Numbered from the stretch's first letter, positions 16,058-25,252 are shown. The stretch is 64,000 bases of DNA from Pedobacter lusitanus (GCF_040026395.1 NZ_CP157278.1:1550001-1614000); one strand, 5' to 3'. A program made the numbers and translations. The notes: a model not told the origin generated them from the letters alone.

Positions 16058-17518
16058 TTATTTAGTGTTTTTAGGAATCTCTTTCAGGATGGTAAGCAGG
16101 TATCCCCAGAATTTCTGAACAGAAGAAATCTGCACCCTTTCATCCGGAGAATGTGCTCCCCTGATGGTAGGACCAAACGAAATCATGTCCATTCCTGGTA
16201 AATGACCACCTAAAATACCACACTCCAGGCCGGCATGACAGGCATCAACTTTAGGTTCTTTACCAAAAGCATCCTGATACAAACCGACCATTAATCTTAA
16301 AATATCTGAATCCGGATTCGGTTTCCATCCGGGATAATCTCCGGCTTGCTTAACCTCACTGCCCATATTTTCAAAAGCAGCACGAATCGCATTTGAAACA
16401 TCAATTTTAGTGCTTTCTACACTACTGCGCTGTAAAGACTGGGTAATAAAAACACCATCCTTAACAATTACCCTGGCCAGATTGCTTGATGCTTCAACCA
16501 GATCCTGAATATCAGGACTCATTCTGAATACGCCGTTTGGCATCGAATAAATAACATTCATGATCTTTTTAAAATCAGTGTTAATCATCACTTCTGCCGG
16601 CAGGGCCGTTTCCCTGATCACAACAGCCAGTGCAGGTTCTATGGTCTGATATTCTTCTTTAAGTTCTGCCGCAAACGTTTTGATAAACTCTTCAAACCAT
16701 GTTTTTTGAGCATCAGCAACTACGACCACAGCAGTAGATTCTCTTGGAATCGCATTTCTTAAACTTCCGCCATTGATTGTGCTCAGTTGCAGATTTATCG
16801 TTTGAACCGCTGTATAAAACAACCGGTTCATCAGTTTATTTGCATTCGCTCTGCCTTTATGGATATCCATCCCTGAATGTCCGCCTTTTAATCCCTTAAT
16901 CGTGATTTCAAAGGCTGTAGCAGAAGCAGTAACAGCTTCCTGCTGGTAATTATAACTGGTATTGGTATCTATACCACCGGCACAGCCGATAGTTAACTCA
17001 TCGTCTTCTTCTGTGTCCAGGTTCAACAGAATTGAGCCCGAAAAATTAGCCGGATCAAGCTCTTTAGCTCCTGTCATACCAGTTTCTTCATCAATAGTAA
17101 ACATCGCTTCCAGCGCAGGGTGTTCAATCGTTGTGGAGGCTAATAAAGCCATGATAGCCGCTACCCCTATTCCATTGTCCGCACCAAGTGTTGTACCTTT
17201 TGCCTTAACCCAGTCCTGATCAACAAACATTTCGATTCCCTGTTCGTCAAAATTAAACACGGTATCACTGTTTTTCTGATGTACCATATCCAGGTGAGAC
17301 TGTAAAACCACTGTTTTACGGTCTTCCATTCCCGGAGTTGCAGGTTTTTTAATAACTACGTTACCAATAGGGTCTGTGATTGTTTCCAAACCAAGGTTAT
17401 TTCCAAAGCCAACCATGAAGGCAATGACACGTTCTTCTTTTTTTGAAGCACGCGGTACAGCATTCAGCTTTATGAAATTACTCCAAAGTTCCTGAGGTTC
17501 TAAATTTTCGACTTCCAT
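16058..17518 (-). CDS. pepD: aminoacyl-histidine dipeptidase (M20 family)
   Basis: A 486-residue cytosolic metallopeptidase of the PepD type, cleaving dipeptides such as Xaa-His. Zinc ligands are in SHLDMVHQKN (H75, D77), GADNGIGVAA (D114) and the catalytic DEETGMTGA (E144/E145). The lid-domain motif GGHSGMDIHKGRANANKL is present. Length matches the family. It has no signal peptide. It sits directly upstream of fabV on the same strand, with a 41-base gap, and may be co-transcribed with it. Confidence 0.95.
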   Translation of the reverse strand: MEVENLEPQELWSNFIKLNAVPRASKKEERVIAFMVGFGNNLGLETITDPIGNVVIKKPATPGMEDRKTVVLQSHLDMVHQKNSDTVFNFDEQGIEMFVDQDWVKAKGTTLGADNGIGVAAIMALLASTTIEHPALEAMFTIDEETGMTGAKELDPANFSGSILLNLDTEEDDELTIGCAGGIDTNTSYNYQQEAVTASATAFEITIKGLKGGHSGMDIHKGRANANKLMNRLFYTAVQTINLQLSTINGGSLRNAIPRESTAVVVVADAQKTWFEEFIKTFAAELKEEYQTIEPALAVVIRETALPAEVMINTDFKKIMNVIYSMPNGVFRMSPDIQDLVEASSNLARVIVKDGVFITQSLQRSSVESTKIDVSNAIRAAFENMGSEVKQAGDYPGWKPNPDSDILRLMVGLYQDAFGKEPKVDACHAGLECGILGGHLPGMDMISFGPTIRGAHSPDERVQISSVQKFWGYLLTILKEIPKNTK

Positions 17519-17600
17519 TTAAAAGGATATATGAAATAAGCCTGCATGGCAAATTCCCGGATTAAAATTATATATAATGTAATGAATTGACCAACTTAAG

Positions 17601-18221
17601 TTATATCCTTGTTACAGTTCTGCCCAGATACCAGAATATATAACTGAATACCGGTGCGGCAAGTACATCTGCAGTATAGTGCACATGCTGAACTAATAAT
17701 AAGACACCTAATATCCCGGTGGCAATGAAAATAATCATCTTTTCAGTCTTATTTTCCAGACAAAGACCAACCAGACATAAAGTAGCTGTATGTCCTGAGA
17801 AGAACAGGTCTTTAGTAATAAGGTTTGATCCGTAAAAAATGATAGAAAAAGGATCACTGAGATGAACCAGGTTCAGCGGTGCATCCAGTGGGATCAGCGA
17901 AATGGTGATCATTCTGGCCAGACAGAGAAAAATATATCCCCATAAAGCAGTAATACAAATTGAAGAATTCTTAATCAGCTTCCAGATAAAAAAACCTGTT
18001 GCCGGATAAAGAATCAAAAATATATAGTGGGAAACATCATGCGCCGGTAAACGGCTCAGCACCCAGTCGTCCATTAAAACTCCGTTTCTGGCCTGTATAA
18101 ACAAGAAAAAATCCTGCAAGTAAAAAAGTATCAGGAACATCACCAGGAGTCCTAATATGAATTTTACCCTGAAGGCCGGATACTCCCAGGCGAACTGCCA
18201 GGTCAGCTGTTTAGTCTGCAT
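17601..18221 (-). CDS. PAP2_C / sphingomyelin-synthase-like membrane phosphatase
   Basis: A 206-residue integral membrane protein with about six hydrophobic segments. The active-site motifs are DLFFSGHTA (H144) and HVHYTADVLAA (H181, D185), the two-His/Asp set of the PAP2_C family that includes sphingomyelin synthase-related enzymes. Such proteins move or remove head-group phosphates on membrane lipids. Because Pedobacter relatives make sphingolipids, a lipid substrate is plausible, but it is inferred. A TATATTTG -7 element lies 30 bases upstream of the ATG. Neighbours give no further clue. Confidence 0.8.
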   Translation of the reverse strand: MQTKQLTWQFAWEYPAFRVKFILGLLVMFLILFYLQDFFLFIQARNGVLMDDWVLSRLPAHDVSHYIFLILYPATGFFIWKLIKNSSICITALWGYIFLCLARMITISLIPLDAPLNLVHLSDPFSIIFYGSNLITKDLFFSGHTATLCLVGLCLENKTEKMIIFIATGILGVLLLVQHVHYTADVLAAPVFSYIFWYLGRTVTRI

Positions 18222-18251
18222 TAATATGAATCAGGTTAGATTTTGTCGCAA

Positions 18252-18259
18252 CAAATATA
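18252..18259 (-). promoter_or_regulatory. -7 element TATATTTG of the PAP2_C gene
   Basis: CAAATATA on the plus strand gives an exact TAnnTTTG match on the minus strand, 30 bases before the ATG at 18221. The -33 box is not clear. A plus-strand TATTTTTG at 18281-18288 could serve the divergent hydrolase. Confidence 0.4.
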
Positions 18260-18385
18260 ATATTACTTTTCCCGCCTTTATATTTTTGGAGCAAATATTG
18301 ATGAATTACGAATAAAAAACCATGCTTTATCCTAATCTTTGTCCAGATTACATCCTTAAAGAAACCTATTTTTCAATCTGATACT

Positions 18386-19207
18386 ATGCGTATAAAAGAC
18401 ATTTTTATATTTTCGGCCTGTGTATTTATTCTGCTGATTAATGCCTGCCAGGACAAGGTGATCAATTATGGTCATAATAAAAAAACAGGAAATTACTTCA
18501 ATATCCGTGGTTTTAAAATGTATTATGAAACCTATGGTTCAGGCAAACCTTTACTGATGATTCACGGAAATGGCGGGGATATCAGTTCATTTGCCGGTAA
18601 TATTCCTTACTTCTCCAAAAAGTATAAAGTCATTGTGGCTGACAGCCGTGCACATGGTAAATCTGCAGACCTTCGTGATTCGCTGAGCTTTGAAATGATG
18701 GCAGATGATTATGCCGAATTACTGGATTCTATGCATATAAATTCAGCTTATATAATCGGCTGGAGTGATGGTGGCATTAACGCTTTGCTTCTGGCTATGA
18801 GACATCCGGACAAAGTAATTAAACTGGCTTCAACCGGAGCAAATCTCTGGCCCGATTCCACAGCCCTGAAACCTGAATTCTGGAAATCTGAACAGGAAAC
18901 CTTTTTATCGGGCAAAGACAAGATTTATCAAACACCAAAGGAAAAGAATGACTGGAAGGTATTTCTGCTGGACTGGGCCCAACCTAACATTCCTCTCACA
19001 GCACTGAAACAAATTAAATGCCCTGCCCTGATTATTGGTGGCGATCATGACTTAATTAATACGGAACATACGGTAGCGATTGCCAAACATATTCCACAGG
19101 GCCAGTTATGGATTGTTCCAAAATCCGGTCATGCCACTTTAATTGAACATAAGGATGAATTTAACCAGAAAGTGGATGAGTTCTTTCAACCTCCTGCCAG
19201 ACAATAA
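18386..19207 (+). CDS. alpha/beta hydrolase, lipoprotein
   Basis: A 273-residue alpha/beta hydrolase anchored as a lipoprotein (lipobox INAC, lipidated Cys at residue 21). The oxyanion region is LLMIHGNGGDI, the nucleophile elbow GWSDGG (Ser), the acid in IIGGDHDLIN and the His in KSGHATLIEH, so the triad is complete. It resembles exported esterases or proline-iminopeptidase-like hydrolases. The L,D-transpeptidase gene follows 32 bases later on the same strand, suggesting an operon of envelope proteins. Substrate unknown. Confidence 0.88.
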   Translation: MRIKDIFIFSACVFILLINACQDKVINYGHNKKTGNYFNIRGFKMYYETYGSGKPLLMIHGNGGDISSFAGNIPYFSKKYKVIVADSRAHGKSADLRDSLSFEMMADDYAELLDSMHINSAYIIGWSDGGINALLLAMRHPDKVIKLASTGANLWPDSTALKPEFWKSEQETFLSGKDKIYQTPKEKNDWKVFLLDWAQPNIPLTALKQIKCPALIIGGDHDLINTEHTVAIAKHIPQGQLWIVPKSGHATLIEHKDEFNQKVDEFFQPPARQ

Positions 19208-19239
19208 CATATATTCTCAGGAATTAATATATTTAACAT

Positions 19240-20874
19240 ATGAAACTAAAGCTACGCTCATTTCTTCCTCTTTCAGGTTCACCATTTTTGTTCCTGATAC
19301 TCCTCAGCTCATTGTTTTTAGTACAATGTCAGCGTAAAGAGGCAAAAAAAATAGCCAGGGATATAACCATTACGCCCAAAAACGCAGTAACCAAACTATT
19401 AATTGATAGTATGGAACTGGAAAAGTATATCACTGATACCAAACTGGAAGACAGCACAGCCTTAAGGCTGAGAAATTTTTACAACAGCAGAAACTTTCAA
19501 TTTGCCTGGTTAACTGAAAAGGGGCTCGCAGAGCAGACCCGGGTATTTTATGAACTGGACAAGAGTTATGATTCAACTGCTGTGGACAGCACTAAAAATG
19601 ACCGCACGCTACGCAATCAACTCAGTGGATTAATCAATAAAGATACATTGATCCGTCAGTCATCCCCCGCCCTGGTTAAACTGGAACTGGAACTTACCCA
19701 ACACTTCTTCAGCTTTGTAACCAATGCTTATGCAGGCAAAGTAGATCCGGCAGCATTACAATGGTACATTCCAAGAAAAAAAATTGATGCAGTAGCTTTA
19801 CTGGATTCACTGGTTGCGAAAAAAGGAAGTGGAATAGAAGAATGGGCACCCGTAAACAACTATTATAAAACCTTAAATAAGGAGCTCATCCGCTGGTATA
19901 GTATCCAGAAAAGAGGTATCTGGCCGCAGATTGATGCTGCTGAACTTAAAAAAGTAAAAGAAGGAGATTCAGGACTGGTTGTCTCCAGATTAAAACAGAG
20001 ATTAATTGATTTTGGAGATCTGAGTGCTCAAGATACGACTTCGGTGTATACACCCGGGGTAACCGCAGCTATTAAAAAAGCACAACTTCAGTTTGGTTAT
20101 GGACAAACAGGAAAACCTGACCGTTTATTGCTGACAGCCTTAAATGCACCTGTCGAATCCCGCATTCAGCAAATGCTGATTAACCTGGAAAGAATCCGCT
20201 GGTCTCCTCTGATGCCTGATGGCAAACTGATTTTAGTCAATATTCCAGAATATAAACTGCATGTCTTTGAGGCAAAAAAAGAGGTATTGAATATGGGGAT
20301 TGTGGTTGGAAAAGCAGCTAATAAGACAGTTATATTCAGTAATAATTTAAAAAATATTGTATTTAGCCCATACTGGAACATCCCTCCAAGTATCGTACGG
20401 GCAGAGATACTACCGGAAATGCGCAAAAACCGCAATTTCCTGGCCCGGAAGAATATGGAACAATATGGTTTTAGTGATGGTTTGCCGTTGATCCGCCAGA
20501 AACCGGGTAATACAAATTCTCTGGGGCGCGTAAAGTTTCTGTTCCCCAACAGTTATAATATCTACCTGCATGATACTCCGGCAAAATCTTTGTTTGCTGA
20601 AAGTAAGCGTGCATTTAGCCATGGTTGTATCCGTCTGGCCAAACCAAAAGCCTTAGCTGAATATTTATTGGCCGGTCGTACAGAATGGACCACAGATAAA
20701 ATTGATAAAGCCATGGAGTCCAATAAGGAAATATGGGTAACCATGAAAGTTCCTGTTCCGGTCATCATAGCTTATTTTACCAGCTGGGTAGACAAAAATG
20801 GATTGATCAATTTCAGGGAAGATATTTACGGTCATGATCAGAAAATGGCCGAACAACTATTTCCTGCCAGGTAA
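19240..20874 (+). CDS. L,D-transpeptidase, lipoprotein
   Basis: A 544-residue YkuD-family enzyme anchored by a lipobox (LVQC). Domains in order: an N-terminal alpha-helical scaffold domain (about 60-235), a peptidoglycan-binding helical repeat (about 240-300, GLVVSRLKQRLIDFGDL) and the YkuD catalytic domain (about 325-500) with the signature SHGCIRLA, nucleophile C463. This is the architecture of YcbB/LdtD-type enzymes that form 3-3 meso-DAP crosslinks, or fix proteins to peptidoglycan, in the periplasm. It lies 32 bases after the lipoprotein hydrolase. A terminator hairpin shared with the convergent gene follows. Confidence 0.92.
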   Translation: MKLKLRSFLPLSGSPFLFLILLSSLFLVQCQRKEAKKIARDITITPKNAVTKLLIDSMELEKYITDTKLEDSTALRLRNFYNSRNFQFAWLTEKGLAEQTRVFYELDKSYDSTAVDSTKNDRTLRNQLSGLINKDTLIRQSSPALVKLELELTQHFFSFVTNAYAGKVDPAALQWYIPRKKIDAVALLDSLVAKKGSGIEEWAPVNNYYKTLNKELIRWYSIQKRGIWPQIDAAELKKVKEGDSGLVVSRLKQRLIDFGDLSAQDTTSVYTPGVTAAIKKAQLQFGYGQTGKPDRLLLTALNAPVESRIQQMLINLERIRWSPLMPDGKLILVNIPEYKLHVFEAKKEVLNMGIVVGKAANKTVIFSNNLKNIVFSPYWNIPPSIVRAEILPEMRKNRNFLARKNMEQYGFSDGLPLIRQKPGNTNSLGRVKFLFPNSYNIYLHDTPAKSLFAESKRAFSHGCIRLAKPKALAEYLLAGRTEWTTDKIDKAMESNKEIWVTMKVPVPVIIAYFTSWVDKNGLINFREDIYGHDQKMAEQLFPAR

Positions 20875-20876
20875 AG

Positions 20877-20919
20877 AAAAGCCCCGGAAGCATTAATCGC
20901 TTTTCCGGGGCTTTTTTAC
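20877..20919. terminator. terminator hairpin overlapping the 3' end of the iron-permease-like CDS
   Basis: AAAAGCCCCGGAA (20877-20889) pairs with TTCCGGGGCTTTT (20903-20915), 13 bp, followed by TT. The right arm encodes the last codons of the convergent minus-strand gene, so the hairpin terminates the plus-strand transpeptidase mRNA and is partly inside a coding region. A-runs on the left could also make it work for the minus strand. Confidence 0.8.
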
Positions 20920-21390
20920 AGTAGTCTGATCAGCATGATACTTTTTCAGATGTGCAGCCTTCATTTTTTCCTGATTACTGGCTGCATCTATAGAATGTGA
21001 ATGATGAATATCTTCTTCCTTTTCTGAAATATCAGAAAGTTTCTGATAATACTTCCTTAACACATTCAGTTCATCCTCTGTAAGATCTTCTATATCCACC
21101 ATCCTGTTGCTCGCGTGGATACTTGCAGCTATCAGTTCGTTTAATTTCAACTGGATAGCTTTGGAGTCTTTGTTCTGGGATTTCTGAATTAAAAAGACCA
21201 TCATAAAGGTGATAATTGTAGTTCCGGTATTAATGACCAGCTGCCATGTATCAGAATATTTGAAGATTGGCCCGCTGATTCCCCAAACCACAACTACAGT
21301 CAAAGCAATACCAAACGCTGCTGAACTACCTGTCCAGCATGTAATTTTTGTGGCGAGTTTTTCAAAAAAAGACTCTTTCTTTTTTTCCAT
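20893..21390 (-). CDS. low-affinity iron permease family membrane protein
   Basis: A 165-residue protein of the family named after yeast low-affinity iron permease (PF04120). Two membrane segments (about 22-42 and 50-72) carry the conserved TGSSAAFGIALTVVVVWGISGP and NTGTTIITFMMVFLIQKSQNKD blocks. The rest is a charged cytoplasmic tail with LNELIAASIHASNRMVDIEDLTEDEL. Iron transport by bacterial members has not been well shown, so the name is only a family label. The last eight codons overlap a terminator hairpin of the convergent transpeptidase gene. Confidence 0.88.
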   Translation of the reverse strand: MEKKKESFFEKLATKITCWTGSSAAFGIALTVVVVWGISGPIFKYSDTWQLVINTGTTIITFMMVFLIQKSQNKDSKAIQLKLNELIAASIHASNRMVDIEDLTEDELNVLRKYYQKLSDISEKEEDIHHSHSIDAASNQEKMKAAHLKKYHADQTTVKKPRKSD

Positions 21391-21458
21391 GAGCTATGAA
21401 TTTTAGTCTTCAGACAATGTTATGGGTCATAACAAATACATCGCTCTTCTGTTTTTGG

Positions 21459-22643
21459 CTAACGGATAATCTTAAAAATCCGGTTCCATCTGATTTGATT
21501 AAAGAATGATCCTGCGGTATCATGGCTCATCCAGACAAACAATGCTTTTCCTACAATATGATCTTCAGGAACAGGTCCCCAGTACCGCGAGTCTGATGAC
21601 CGATGCCTGTTATCTCCCATCATCCAGTAATAATTCATCTTAAAGGTATAACTGCTTGCCGGTTTACCATTGAGCAGCCATACTGATCCTTTCTTTTCTA
21701 AACTATTTCCTTCATAGATACGGATAGCACGTTCATAAAGAGGCATAGAAACACTATCCAGTTTGACTGTCCAGCCTTTTTTTGGCACGACAAAAGGCCC
21801 CATATTGTCTATATTCCACTTCCGGTTAGGATCATAGGGATAAATATCCGGGTCTCTCTCCCCCGCCGGGGCATATATCTCTTTTACCTGGCTAACAAAG
21901 TCCAGTGCTTTCACCTTGTTCATCTGTTCTGGTGATCCGGTAAACTGATAAGTATTTACCGAAATTGCAGCAATATCTTTGTTAATTACAAAGCCCAGAT
22001 CTTCAAATACCTCAAAATTTACAGCTGCACTTTTCAGGGTAACGATATAATCTGTCTGTCCTGTATTTTCCAAAGGAACCGCTTTGCCATTCACATAGAC
22101 CAGTCCTTGTTTAATGGCCATGACATCACCGCCTGTGGCCATACAACGTTTGATAAAGTTCTCTCTTTTATCTACAGGTCTTGAAACAATGGTATATTGA
22201 GCATATACAGCAGCACGCCCGGAATGTCTGAGCAGTTCATAATAATCTGCATCCTGATTTTCCAGCGCACAAGTATCACCCTGCGGATAGTTAAAAACAA
22301 CAACATCGTTTCTTTGGATAGCACCCAGACCTGGTAACCTTCTGTATTTCCATTCTACGCCATCCCAATATGCTTTTGTTCCGATCAGAGGCATAGTATG
22401 GTGCGCAAAAGGAAAAGCTACCGGTGTCATTGGGATACGTGCGCCATAATTGACTTTACTGACAAACAGATAATCTCCGATCAGCAGTGACTTCTCCATA
22501 GAACCTGAAGGAATTACATAGGCCTCAATAAAAAACACCCGGATTATAGTTGCTGCAATTACTGCGAATATAACTGCATCAGTCCATTCACGGGCTTTGG
22601 ATTTCTTTTCGCCAGGTTTTAGCTTTTTCTTTTTAAACCACAT
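21459..22643 (-). CDS. lepB: signal peptidase I
   Basis: A 394-residue type I signal peptidase, an inner-membrane serine/lysine protease removing signal peptides of exported proteins. One N-terminal membrane segment (about 22-40) is followed by the catalytic Ser48 in PSGSME and the general-base Lys165 in NFIKRCMATGGD. The box GDNRHRSSDSRYWGPV is near the C-terminus. The chain is longer than the E. coli enzyme because of a central insertion (about 175-290), common in Bacteroidota. It is divergent from lspA, with a palindrome in the 127-bp gap. Confidence 0.95.
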   Translation of the reverse strand: MWFKKKKLKPGEKKSKAREWTDAVIFAVIAATIIRVFFIEAYVIPSGSMEKSLLIGDYLFVSKVNYGARIPMTPVAFPFAHHTMPLIGTKAYWDGVEWKYRRLPGLGAIQRNDVVVFNYPQGDTCALENQDADYYELLRHSGRAAVYAQYTIVSRPVDKRENFIKRCMATGGDVMAIKQGLVYVNGKAVPLENTGQTDYIVTLKSAAVNFEVFEDLGFVINKDIAAISVNTYQFTGSPEQMNKVKALDFVSQVKEIYAPAGERDPDIYPYDPNRKWNIDNMGPFVVPKKGWTVKLDSVSMPLYERAIRIYEGNSLEKKGSVWLLNGKPASSYTFKMNYYWMMGDNRHRSSDSRYWGPVPEDHIVGKALFVWMSHDTAGSFFNQIRWNRIFKIIR

Positions 22644-22687
22644 ATCTCATTTTAGGATTAGATAACCAGCCGCTTTTATTGTTACAA

Positions 22688-22704
22688 TATCACAAAATGT
22701 GATA
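22688..22704. promoter_or_regulatory. palindrome between lepB and lspA
   Basis: TATCACAAAATGTGATA is a perfect 7-3-7 palindrome, placed between two divergent signal-peptidase genes. The arms are those of a CRP site but in the opposite (inside-out) order, so CRP is not implied. It is a candidate operator for an unknown regulator. Confidence 0.4.
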
Positions 22705-22770
22705 CCGGTGGTTAATAATTTGAGATTACAAAAAAACAGGTTATGTTTATGGCAGAAACCCTCATTTCAA

Positions 22771-23265
22771 ATGAAACCTATTTTAAGAAACGTATCCATT
22801 TTATTACTGGTACTGGCCAATGCAGGATGTGATCAGCTTTCAAAAGATGTCGCCCGTAAAAACATAGCTTATCATGAAACTATCAATGTTATCGGTAATC
22901 ATTTTATATTGACCAAAGTTGAAAATTCAGGCGCTTTTTTAAGTACAGGAGATTCCATGACTGATTCTGTAAAGTTCATCTTTCTGTCTTTAATTCCACT
23001 GCTGGCTCTTTGTTATGGGATCTATTATCTGCTAAAAAACAGCCAGCTTAACACCTTATTAGTCCTGGGAATTTGTTTTGTAATTGGCGGAGGTCTGGGT
23101 AATTTATATGACCGGTTACTTTATGGTTCAGTAACAGATTTCCTGCATATAGACTTTTATTTCCTGAAAACAGGTATATTCAATCTTGCTGATGTTTCTA
23201 TTATGATTGGAATGATAATGCTCGTTATACATTTATATGTTAAACGGACACTTCAATTCACTTAA
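22771..23265 (+). CDS. lspA: lipoprotein signal peptidase (signal peptidase II)
   Basis: A 164-residue integral membrane aspartyl protease that removes the signal peptide of prolipoproteins. Four membrane segments are visible. Conserved blocks are KVENSGAFLS, GGGLGNLYDRLLYGSVTDF (D114, D123) and FNLADVSI (D141), which hold the catalytic Asp residues. I chose the ATG at 22771 (MKPILRNVS). The open frame continues upstream to 22699, but that extension is hydrophilic and crosses the shared promoter region. The many lipoproteins in this window would be its substrates. Confidence 0.93.
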   Translation: MKPILRNVSILLLVLANAGCDQLSKDVARKNIAYHETINVIGNHFILTKVENSGAFLSTGDSMTDSVKFIFLSLIPLLALCYGIYYLLKNSQLNTLLVLGICFVIGGGLGNLYDRLLYGSVTDFLHIDFYFLKTGIFNLADVSIMIGMIMLVIHLYVKRTLQFT

Positions 23266-23312
23266 CAGCTTTAACTCAGTTTATCTGTCAAATTTATTAA
23301 ATTATTCCCTGT

Positions 23313-23981
23313 ATGAGATTATTATCCCTGTTGACTATTTCGCTGTTTTTCCTGTCTGGCTCCATTAAAGCCCAGACTACCTTTGTGCGTTTATCGACTT
23401 CAAAAGGTAATATCCTGATTAAGCTTTATGACGAGACTCCTCATCACCGGGATAATTTTGTCCGTCTGGTAAAAAAAGGTCTGTTTAGAGATCAGGAATT
23501 CAACCGGGTAATTAAAGATTTTGTCAGCCAGGGAGGTGAACTGGATGAGACCATATTAAAAAGAGAAAAGTTAAACCCAAATGTTCCTGCCGAACGTCTG
23601 GCTGCTGAAATAAGAACTGAGCTTTTCCATAAAAAGGGAGCCTTAGGTGCCGGAAGAGATGATAATCCTGAAAAAAGTTCTTTTCTGGATCAGATTTATC
23701 TGGTACAGGGTAAAATTCAGACTGATGCAGAACTGGATGCCCTGGAAGTAAAAAAAGGAATTAAGTTTTCTGCATCCCAGCGCGAAGTGTATAAAAAGAT
23801 AGGGGGAATACCACGTCTTGATAATGATTATACTGTATTCGGAGAGATTATTGAAGGGCTGGCAGTTGCTGAAGCCATCAATGCCGTAGCTACTGATAAA
23901 AATGACCGTCCTTTAAAAAAGGAGGCTTTCACCATTACTATTCTTGATAAAAAAGAGATCAGAAAGCCAGTAAAGCAGTAA
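23313..23981 (+). CDS. periplasmic peptidyl-prolyl cis-trans isomerase (cyclophilin type)
   Basis: A 222-residue cyclophilin with a signal peptide (cleavage near SIKAQ). Catalytic-core motifs are LYDETPHHRDNFVRLVKKG, FNRVIKDFVSQGGE and YTVFGEIIEGLAVAEAI. It has an insertion of about 50 residues (about 85-140) typical of Bacteroidota periplasmic cyclophilins. It assists folding of exported proteins by prolyl isomerisation. It follows lspA by 47 bases on the same strand, so an envelope-biogenesis operon is plausible. Its 3' end overlaps the convergent GHKL ATPase gene by 23 bases. Confidence 0.93.
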   Translation: MRLLSLLTISLFFLSGSIKAQTTFVRLSTSKGNILIKLYDETPHHRDNFVRLVKKGLFRDQEFNRVIKDFVSQGGELDETILKREKLNPNVPAERLAAEIRTELFHKKGALGAGRDDNPEKSSFLDQIYLVQGKIQTDAELDALEVKKGIKFSASQREVYKKIGGIPRLDNDYTVFGEIIEGLAVAEAINAVATDKNDRPLKKEAFTITILDKKEIRKPVKQ

Positions 23982-25227
23982 GCTCTGCTCTCTCTTCTTC
24001 TTCCAGATCAACAATATTTTCCAGCAGGTGGAGCAGACTGGCCCGCTGATCGGAAACCAGCAAGGCATCAATCAGGGCAATCAATGTTTTTTTCTGATCT
24101 ATACTCAGATTACTAAATAACTTCGGCTGGATTTCATAGATGGCCTTCAAAGTACCAAGCAATATTTTTTTTCTTTCAGGGTTCAGGGGTTCCCTGTCAC
24201 TCAGAGAAATTACACCTTCATTCTCAAAACGCTGCAGCAACTTACCAGAATACTCTTTCAGAAAAAGTTTTCTTTTGGAACGAAGCAGCTCATTCACTTT
24301 TTTACTCAGGAACTTATATTCTGCGGAAGATTTTGAGCGGTTATATAATTTGACCTGCGTATCGAACTCTGTTCCGCTGAAGTCAAAGTCCGTGAAAAAT
24401 TCACTTTCTATATAAACACTGTGAAAATATTCGTCAGCTTTTTTATTCAGCGTGGTATATTCTTTAAACATCTCCTCGCCCATTTCATTGATATAATATA
24501 CTTTGGAGAGTTCTTTATGCAAAGATTCTTTCCATTGCACAAACTTTAGTTTAAATACGGTCTGACTACCTTCATCTTTCAACAGAATATCTTCTTCATA
24601 ATACTGGATGTTACCACTATAATCCAGCGGAATACCATTTACTATAATTGTATAGTTCTTCTTTTTATTCAGCTCCAGAAACCAGCAAAACTCTGCCCTT
24701 AGAAAAGGAATAATCTCCTGTTCCATATTTTCTGCAAGGATCTTAATATTCGAAAACAAGACTCTTGTTCCCTGTTTATCACTCAAAGGCATATCCAGTA
24801 AACCCGCCTGATAATTATTCAGTGCAGATACCCCAATCCTGATTCTCCCGCTTTTAAGTTCATTATTATGCAAAAAAGTAGTCTGCCACTCTGCATCATT
24901 AGCAAATTTGAAGAAAGTTAATCTTCCAACTCCATTTTTACCATGCATCACAGATCTGTTGCGGTTAACGGCTAACTGCAAGGCTTTTTCTGACTCGTAA
25001 AACGGGTCAAATTTAACTTTCAGGTTTTTGAAGTTTATCCCGTAACCATTGTCATAGATTTCAAGACTATCCATGAACCCCAATTCATTAGCTGTGTAGT
25101 TGATTTCTACAGTATCAGCCTTTGCGTCGAAACCATTCCAGATATACTCAGCAAGCGCCTGCTTTTCATTATAATTCCGCAAAACCTTTTGTATGCCGCT
25201 GGAAGTGATATTTACATTATTTGCCAT
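23959..25227 (-). CDS. GHKL-type (Hsp90/MutL-like) ATP-binding protein, role unknown
   Basis: A 422-residue protein with an N-terminal HATPase_c_3 domain (about 1-220): the N-box reads ALAEYIWNGFDAKAD, the G1 box EIYDNGYGI and the second Gly motif HGKNGVGRLTF. The middle part (about 225-320) resembles a transducer region, and the C-terminal 100 residues are helical with an acidic, Leu-rich end (SLLHLLENIVDLEEEERAE). There is no kinase, nuclease or endopeptidase motif I can recognise, and no partner gene is adjacent. Proteins of this general make-up occur in MORC-like and defence-associated groups, but nothing here proves such a role. It overlaps the convergent cyclophilin by 23 bases. Confidence 0.75.
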   Translation of the reverse strand: MANNVNITSSGIQKVLRNYNEKQALAEYIWNGFDAKADTVEINYTANELGFMDSLEIYDNGYGINFKNLKVKFDPFYESEKALQLAVNRNRSVMHGKNGVGRLTFFKFANDAEWQTTFLHNNELKSGRIRIGVSALNNYQAGLLDMPLSDKQGTRVLFSNIKILAENMEQEIIPFLRAEFCWFLELNKKKNYTIIVNGIPLDYSGNIQYYEEDILLKDEGSQTVFKLKFVQWKESLHKELSKVYYINEMGEEMFKEYTTLNKKADEYFHSVYIESEFFTDFDFSGTEFDTQVKLYNRSKSSAEYKFLSKKVNELLRSKRKLFLKEYSGKLLQRFENEGVISLSDREPLNPERKKILLGTLKAIYEIQPKLFSNLSIDQKKTLIALIDALLVSDQRASLLHLLENIVDLEEEERAELTALLAF

Positions 25228-25252
25228 AGAACCGGTAGGATAAAATTGGCCT

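Noticed and set aside
22688..22704. CRP/FNR-type site between lepB and lspA
   Set aside because: The half-sites TCACA and TGTGA are in the reverse order of a CRP site, so the palindrome is left unassigned.
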